A stretch of 36,920 nucleotides of DNA from an uncultured Parabacteroides sp. Its GTDB lineage: Bacteria > Bacteroidota > Bacteroidia > Bacteroidales > Tannerellaceae. The notes under the pieces are model-generated. The model ran no database searches. It saw only the letters and a list, made by a program, of their open reading frames with translations, and was not told the DNA's origin. The translations under genes and the position numbers were made by a program. Position 1 is the first letter of the stretch, and each line of letters opens with the position of its first letter. Where the stretch lies: positions 1 through 36,920 of the forward strand of contig CALUZR010000034.1 in the NCBI GenBank assembly GCA_944325335.1, in the 5' to 3' direction. Below, in pieces: positions 33,841-36,920 of the stretch.

Positions 33841-34503
33841 TCACCAATCAATCGGTTCTTGCCCGGTAGCCAGCAAATAGTCGTTGGTTTTACTAAAAGG
33901 TTTGCTGCCGAAAAAACCACGATAGGCGGAAAGTGGCGATGGATGCGCCGAACGGAGCACCAGATTGCACTTCCCATCGATAAACGCCCCTTTCTTTTGC
34001 GCATACGCCCCCCACAAGATATATACTAAATGCTGACGCGCTTCAGCCAGGCGGTGGATGACCGCGTCGGTAAATGTCTCCCATCCTTTTCCTTGGTGCG
34101 AGCCGGCTTGGTGCGCGCGCACGGTGAGTGTCGCGTTCAAAAGCAGTACGCCCTGGTCTGCCCAGCGTAGGAGGTTGCCACTACGGGGAATTGGCTTGCC
34201 TAAATCCGCTTCCAACTCCTTGAATATGTTCTGAAGTGAAGGAGGGTAAGCTGTTCCGTCCTGGACGGAAAAACAAAGCCCGTGCGCTTGCCCGGGTTCG
34301 TGGTAAGGGTCTTGCCCCAGGATGACAACTTTCACACGGTTGAACGGGCAATGTGCAAACGCATTAAATATACATGCACCGGGTGGATACACGGTGGCGG
34401 TCTGATATTCTTTCCGTACGAAGTCTGTCAGCTCTTTGAAGTAAGGCTTTTCAAATTCGCCGGCCAATTGCTGCTTCCAGCTGGGTTCTATCTTTACGTC
34501 CAT
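33841..34503 (-). CDS. ung: Uracil-DNA glycosylase (family 1)
   Basis: This 220-residue enzyme removes uracil from DNA at the first step of base-excision repair. Both signature motifs are intact: G-Q-D-P-Y-H at 63-68, with the catalytic Asp 65, and H-P-S-P-L-S at 187-192, which inserts into the DNA. The length is normal for family 1. The ATG at 34503 directly abuts one arm of a GAAGAAT hairpin (34504-34529). No Shine-Dalgarno-like site and no TAnnTTTG promoter lie between it and asnA, so expression may depend on read-through from asnA past the hairpin. Confidence 0.97.
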   Translation of the reverse strand: MDVKIEPSWKQQLAGEFEKPYFKELTDFVRKEYQTATVYPPGACIFNAFAHCPFNRVKVVILGQDPYHEPGQAHGLCFSVQDGTAYPPSLQNIFKELEADLGKPIPRSGNLLRWADQGVLLLNATLTVRAHQAGSHQGKGWETFTDAVIHRLAEARQHLVYILWGAYAQKKGAFIDGKCNLVLRSAHPSPLSAYRGFFGSKPFSKTNDYLLATGQEPIDW

Positions 34504-34613
34504 AGAATGAAGAATTAAGAATGAAGAATAAAGAATCTTTCAAAATGAAGAATGAAGAATTAAGAATGAAGAATTAATCCGAATGGGATTCTTCATTCTT
34601 TATTCTTCATTCT
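34504..34613. repeat. Hairpin array of GAAGAAT words between asnA and ung
   Basis: The left arm 34504-34529 matches the complement of the right arm 34588-34613 at 25 of 26 positions. A second left-arm-like block fills 34541-34575 and could compete for the right arm. The unit is the 7-bp word GAAGAAT, the same family as at 24186-24249. The left arm touches the ung start codon. Confidence 0.85.
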
Positions 34614-34616
34614 ACA

Positions 34617-35654
34617 TTAAATCAGGTATATCCCTGCCTCGCGCGCTTCTTTCCGCATCGTTTCCGGCCAGATACTCGATTGGATTTCCCCGATATGCGC
34701 TTTTCGAAGGTAGAACATGCACAGGCGGCTCTGTCCGATACCGCCTCCGATGCTTTGAGGCAATTCCCCCTCCAATAAACGCTTATGGAAGAACAGCTCC
34801 TTGCGGTCTTCCGTATTCGTAATGGCCAGCTGGCGGAGCAACGCCTCGCGGTCGACGCGGATGCCCATCGACGAGAGCTCAAGCGCATGGCCCAAGACGC
34901 TGTTCCATACCAAGAGGTCGCCATTCAGTCCCACGTGCCCGTCGGGCGTGGGCGTCGACCAGTCGTCGTAGTCAGGGGCGCGCCCGTCGTGCTTCTCGCC
35001 ATTGCTCAGCTTCGCGCCGATGCCAATGATGAAGACCGCCCCATATTCGCGGGTGATCGCGTCTTCCCGCTCTTTGGCCGTAAGGTCCGGGTAGCGCTGC
35101 AAGAGTTCTTCCGAATGGATGAAGTAAATCTTCTGTGGAAGCTGCGGCTTGATGGCGGGAAACATCTCGTAGACGAGGTATTCCGTGCGCACCATCGCGG
35201 CATAGATGCGTTCCACGATTTCTTTCAAGAAATCCACCGTGCGCTCCTCTGGCTTCATGACGCGCTCCCAGTCCCATTGGTCGACATAAAGCGAATGAAG
35301 GTTGTCCAGCTCTTCGTCCGAGCGGATCGCGTTCATATCGGTATAGATGCCGTATCCCTCTTCTATCTGGTAGTCGGCCAGCGTGAGCCGTTTCCACTTG
35401 GCCAGCGAATGGACGATCTCCGCCTTCGCGTCGCCTAAATCTTTAATGGGAAACGTCACGGCGCGCTCGACACCGTTTAAATCATCGTTGATACCCATCC
35501 CCTTCAGTACGAACAAGGGGGCCGTCACTCGCCGCAACCGCAACTCCGACGAAAGGTTCTGCTGAAAGAAATCCTTGATCGCCTTAATGCCTAACTCCGT
35601 CTGGGACAAATTCAACAAGGACTTATACCCAGTAGGTTTAATCAGATAACTCAT
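34617..35654 (-). CDS. asnA: Aspartate--ammonia ligase (asparagine synthetase A)
   Basis: The enzyme makes asparagine from aspartate, ammonia and ATP. The 345-residue protein resembles AsnA throughout, with the class II aminoacyl-tRNA-synthetase-like fold. Landmarks are V-T-A-P-L-F-V near residue 42, S-L-A-K-W-K-R, Y-V-D-Q-W-D-W-E and the C-terminal G-G-G-I-G-Q-S-R-L-C-M-F-Y. A promoter with TACCTTTG at 35706-35699 and TTG 20 bp upstream lies 45 bp ahead of the start. Downstream, after the hairpin array, is ung on the same strand. Confidence 0.97.
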   Translation of the reverse strand: MSYLIKPTGYKSLLNLSQTELGIKAIKDFFQQNLSSELRLRRVTAPLFVLKGMGINDDLNGVERAVTFPIKDLGDAKAEIVHSLAKWKRLTLADYQIEEGYGIYTDMNAIRSDEELDNLHSLYVDQWDWERVMKPEERTVDFLKEIVERIYAAMVRTEYLVYEMFPAIKPQLPQKIYFIHSEELLQRYPDLTAKEREDAITREYGAVFIIGIGAKLSNGEKHDGRAPDYDDWSTPTPDGHVGLNGDLLVWNSVLGHALELSSMGIRVDREALLRQLAITNTEDRKELFFHKRLLEGELPQSIGGGIGQSRLCMFYLRKAHIGEIQSSIWPETMRKEAREAGIYLI

Positions 35655-35698
35655 ATTCGTTCTTCTGCTTGTTTTCGTTCTTTATGATAAATGTACGG

Positions 35699-35729
35699 CA
35701 AAGGTAATCATTTTGTCATTGCAGCGCAA
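35699..35729 (-). promoter_or_regulatory. Promoter for asnA
   Basis: On the minus strand, TTG (35729-35727) is followed after 20 bp by the -7 box TACCTTTG (35706-35699). The -33 element falls inside the 3' end of metK, so asnA has its own promoter although metK lies just upstream on the same strand. Confidence 0.75.
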
Positions 35730-36920
35730 AAATTTCTTTCACTTTGTCTACGTAATCCAACTTTTCCCAAGTAAAAAGTTCTACATCACAGGTTACAGGT
35801 GCCGGATTGTAACGCGAATTGAATATTTTCTTTATCCAGCGGGGCGCACGGCCCATGTGACCATAGGAAGCGGTCTCGAAGTAGATCGGATTGCGTAGCT
35901 TCAAGCGCTCCTCGATGGCTTTCGGGCGCAAGTCGAAAATCTCCCCTACTTTTTGGGCGATCTCGCCGTCGCTCATTTTTACATGTGATTTATCAAATGT
36001 ATTGACATAAATGTTCATCGGACGGGCCACCCCGATCGCATACGATACTTGCACCAGGATTTCATCTGCCACGCCGGCGGCTACCAGGTTTTTCGCAATG
36101 TGGCGGGCGGCATACGCTGCTGAGCGGTCCACTTTCGACGGATCCTTCCCCGAGAACGCGCCTCCGCCATGCGCCCCTTTTCCGCCATACGTATCCACGA
36201 TGATCTTACGCCCCGTCAGACCCGTGTCTCCATGAGGCCCTCCGATGACGAACTTGCCCGTCGGATTCACGTAGTACTTCGTCTGCTCGTCGAACAAAGC
36301 CTGCACTTCCGCCGGATATTTTGCCTTGACCCTCGGGACGAGGATCGTGCGCACATCCTGCTCGATGCGCTTCTGCATCGCTTGGTCTGCCTCCTCCTGC
36401 GTAATGCCTTTGGTCGTGATAAATTCGTCATGCTGCGTCGAAACCACGAGGGTATCGATGTGCAGCGGTTTTCCATTGTCTGCATACTCAATCGTCACCT
36501 GGCTTTTCGCATCCGGGCGCAAATACGGCATCACGTCCGGTTCCTGCTTCCGGATCGCCGCCAATTCGAGGAGCAAACTATGTGCCAGGTCCAGGGCGAG
36601 GGGCATATAGTTGTCCGTCTCGTTTGTCGCATAGCCGAACATCATGCCCTGGTCTCCCGCCCCCTGGTCATACGGATTTTCGCGTTCTACACCACGGTTA
36701 ATGTCGCCGCTCTGCTCGTGAATGGCCGAGAACACGCCGCACGACTTGGCTTCAAACTGGTACTCGCTTTTCGTGTAGCCGATGCGCTCGATGACGCGCC
36801 GCGCCACGTCTTGCACATCTACATACGCTTTCGATTTAACTTCTCCAGCCAAGACGACCTGTCCGGTCGTAACAAGGGTTTCGCAAGCTACTTTAGAGTC
36901 TTTGTCATAAGCCAAAAACT
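35716..36920 (-). CDS. metK: S-adenosylmethionine synthase, 5' end cut by window edge
   Basis: The enzyme makes S-adenosylmethionine from methionine and ATP. The visible ~401 residues start inside the protein. The usual N-terminus with the S-E-S-V-S-E-G-H-P-D-K ATP-binding motif lies beyond the window end, and the frame stays open to 36920. Present landmarks are A-C-E-T-L-V-T-T-G near the edge, [12 protein letters not shown] (the methionine/ATP loop) and [20 protein letters not shown]. The central domain has insertions relative to the E. coli enzyme, as in Bacteroidetes MetK. It is partial because of the window, not broken. Confidence 0.97.
   Translation of the reverse strand, partial: FLAYDKDSKVACETLVTTGQVVLAGEVKSKAYVDVQDVARRVIERIGYTKSEYQFEAKSCGVFSAIHEQSGDINRGVERENPYDQGAGDQGMMFGYATNETDNYMPLALDLAHSLLLELAAIRKQEPDVMPYLRPDAKSQVTIEYADNGKPLHIDTLVVSTQHDEFITTKGITQEEADQAMQKRIEQDVRTILVPRVKAKYPAEVQALFDEQTKYYVNPTGKFVIGGPHGDTGLTGRKIIVDTYGGKGAHGGGAFSGKDPSKVDRSAAYAARHIAKNLVAAGVADEILVQVSYAIGVARPMNIYVNTFDKSHVKMSDGEIAQKVGEIFDLRPKAIEERLKLRNPIYFETASYGHMGRAPRWIKKIFNSRYNPAPVTCDVELFTWEKLDYVDKVKEIFALQ

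Overview
The window looks like a chromosomal segment of an anaerobic gut or oral Bacteroidales, most likely Tannerellaceae (Parabacteroides or a relative). The evidence is: repeated Bacteroidetes-type promoters (TTG, about 19-20 bp, TAnnTTTG) ahead of many genes; several Bacteroidales-restricted families (DUF3127, probable DUF6057, DUF6261 and DUF6383); lipoprotein glycosidases; and two giant secreted proteins with C-terminal modules resembling type IX secretion sorting domains. The genus is inferred from gene content only. No rRNA, tRNA, IS element, prophage or CRISPR array is visible.

Layout. 275-1943: a U32 peptidase-family protein and a hot-dog thioesterase in one operon. 2071-3168: dprA, convergent with an AraC-type regulator (3161-4093, minus). 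4094-4738: an intergenic region holding an array of 14-bp palindromes at an exact 42-bp period that runs into the promoter of a DUF6261-like gene (4739-5473). 5647-8172: three minus-strand genes (Nudix hydrolase, ROK sugar kinase, metallo-beta-lactamase-fold hydrolase). 8328-10535: a GH3 beta-xylosidase-type enzyme. 10556-16364: a minus-strand operon, in transcription order a TtcA-like tRNA thiolase, a DUF486 membrane protein, a large DUF6057-like membrane protein, a lipoprotein with a WD40/TolB-like propeller and one heme-c motif, and a GH13 amylase-like protein. 16473-16643: a small truncated XRE-antitoxin-like ORF. 16830-18884: a GH29 alpha-fucosidase lipoprotein. 18885-19985: a 1.1-kb intergenic region rich in repeats, with a probable structured small RNA. 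19986-28840: two secreted giants of 1390 and 1424 residues. 29173-36920: housekeeping genes alaS, an M23 peptidase, a MerR regulator, DUF3127, ung, asnA and a 5'-truncated metK.

The most distinctive feature is in the intergenic DNA, where several repeat families share one design: short words or short palindromes repeated at a fixed spacing. Three are arrays phased to whole helical turns: 42 bp upstream of DUF6261; 21 bp in two 92-bp elements ahead of the U32 and GH29 genes; 22 bp in four copies beside alaS. Three others are long hairpins made of repeated words: TAATGTGC near dprA, CGCAGAT near the Nudix gene and near the small RNA, and GAAGAAT after the 1390-residue gene and between asnA and ung. 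The probable RNA at 19576-19879 has a near-ideal promoter and a strong terminator. A second structured region at 24259-24443 ends in another terminator, so the 1390-residue gene is flanked by structured RNA on both sides.

Functionally, the window combines translation and DNA-maintenance genes with glycan breakdown (GH3, GH29, GH13, ROK kinase) and abundant surface-protein production. The codon use of the 1390-residue gene suggests it is made in large amounts, possibly as a surface-layer protein.
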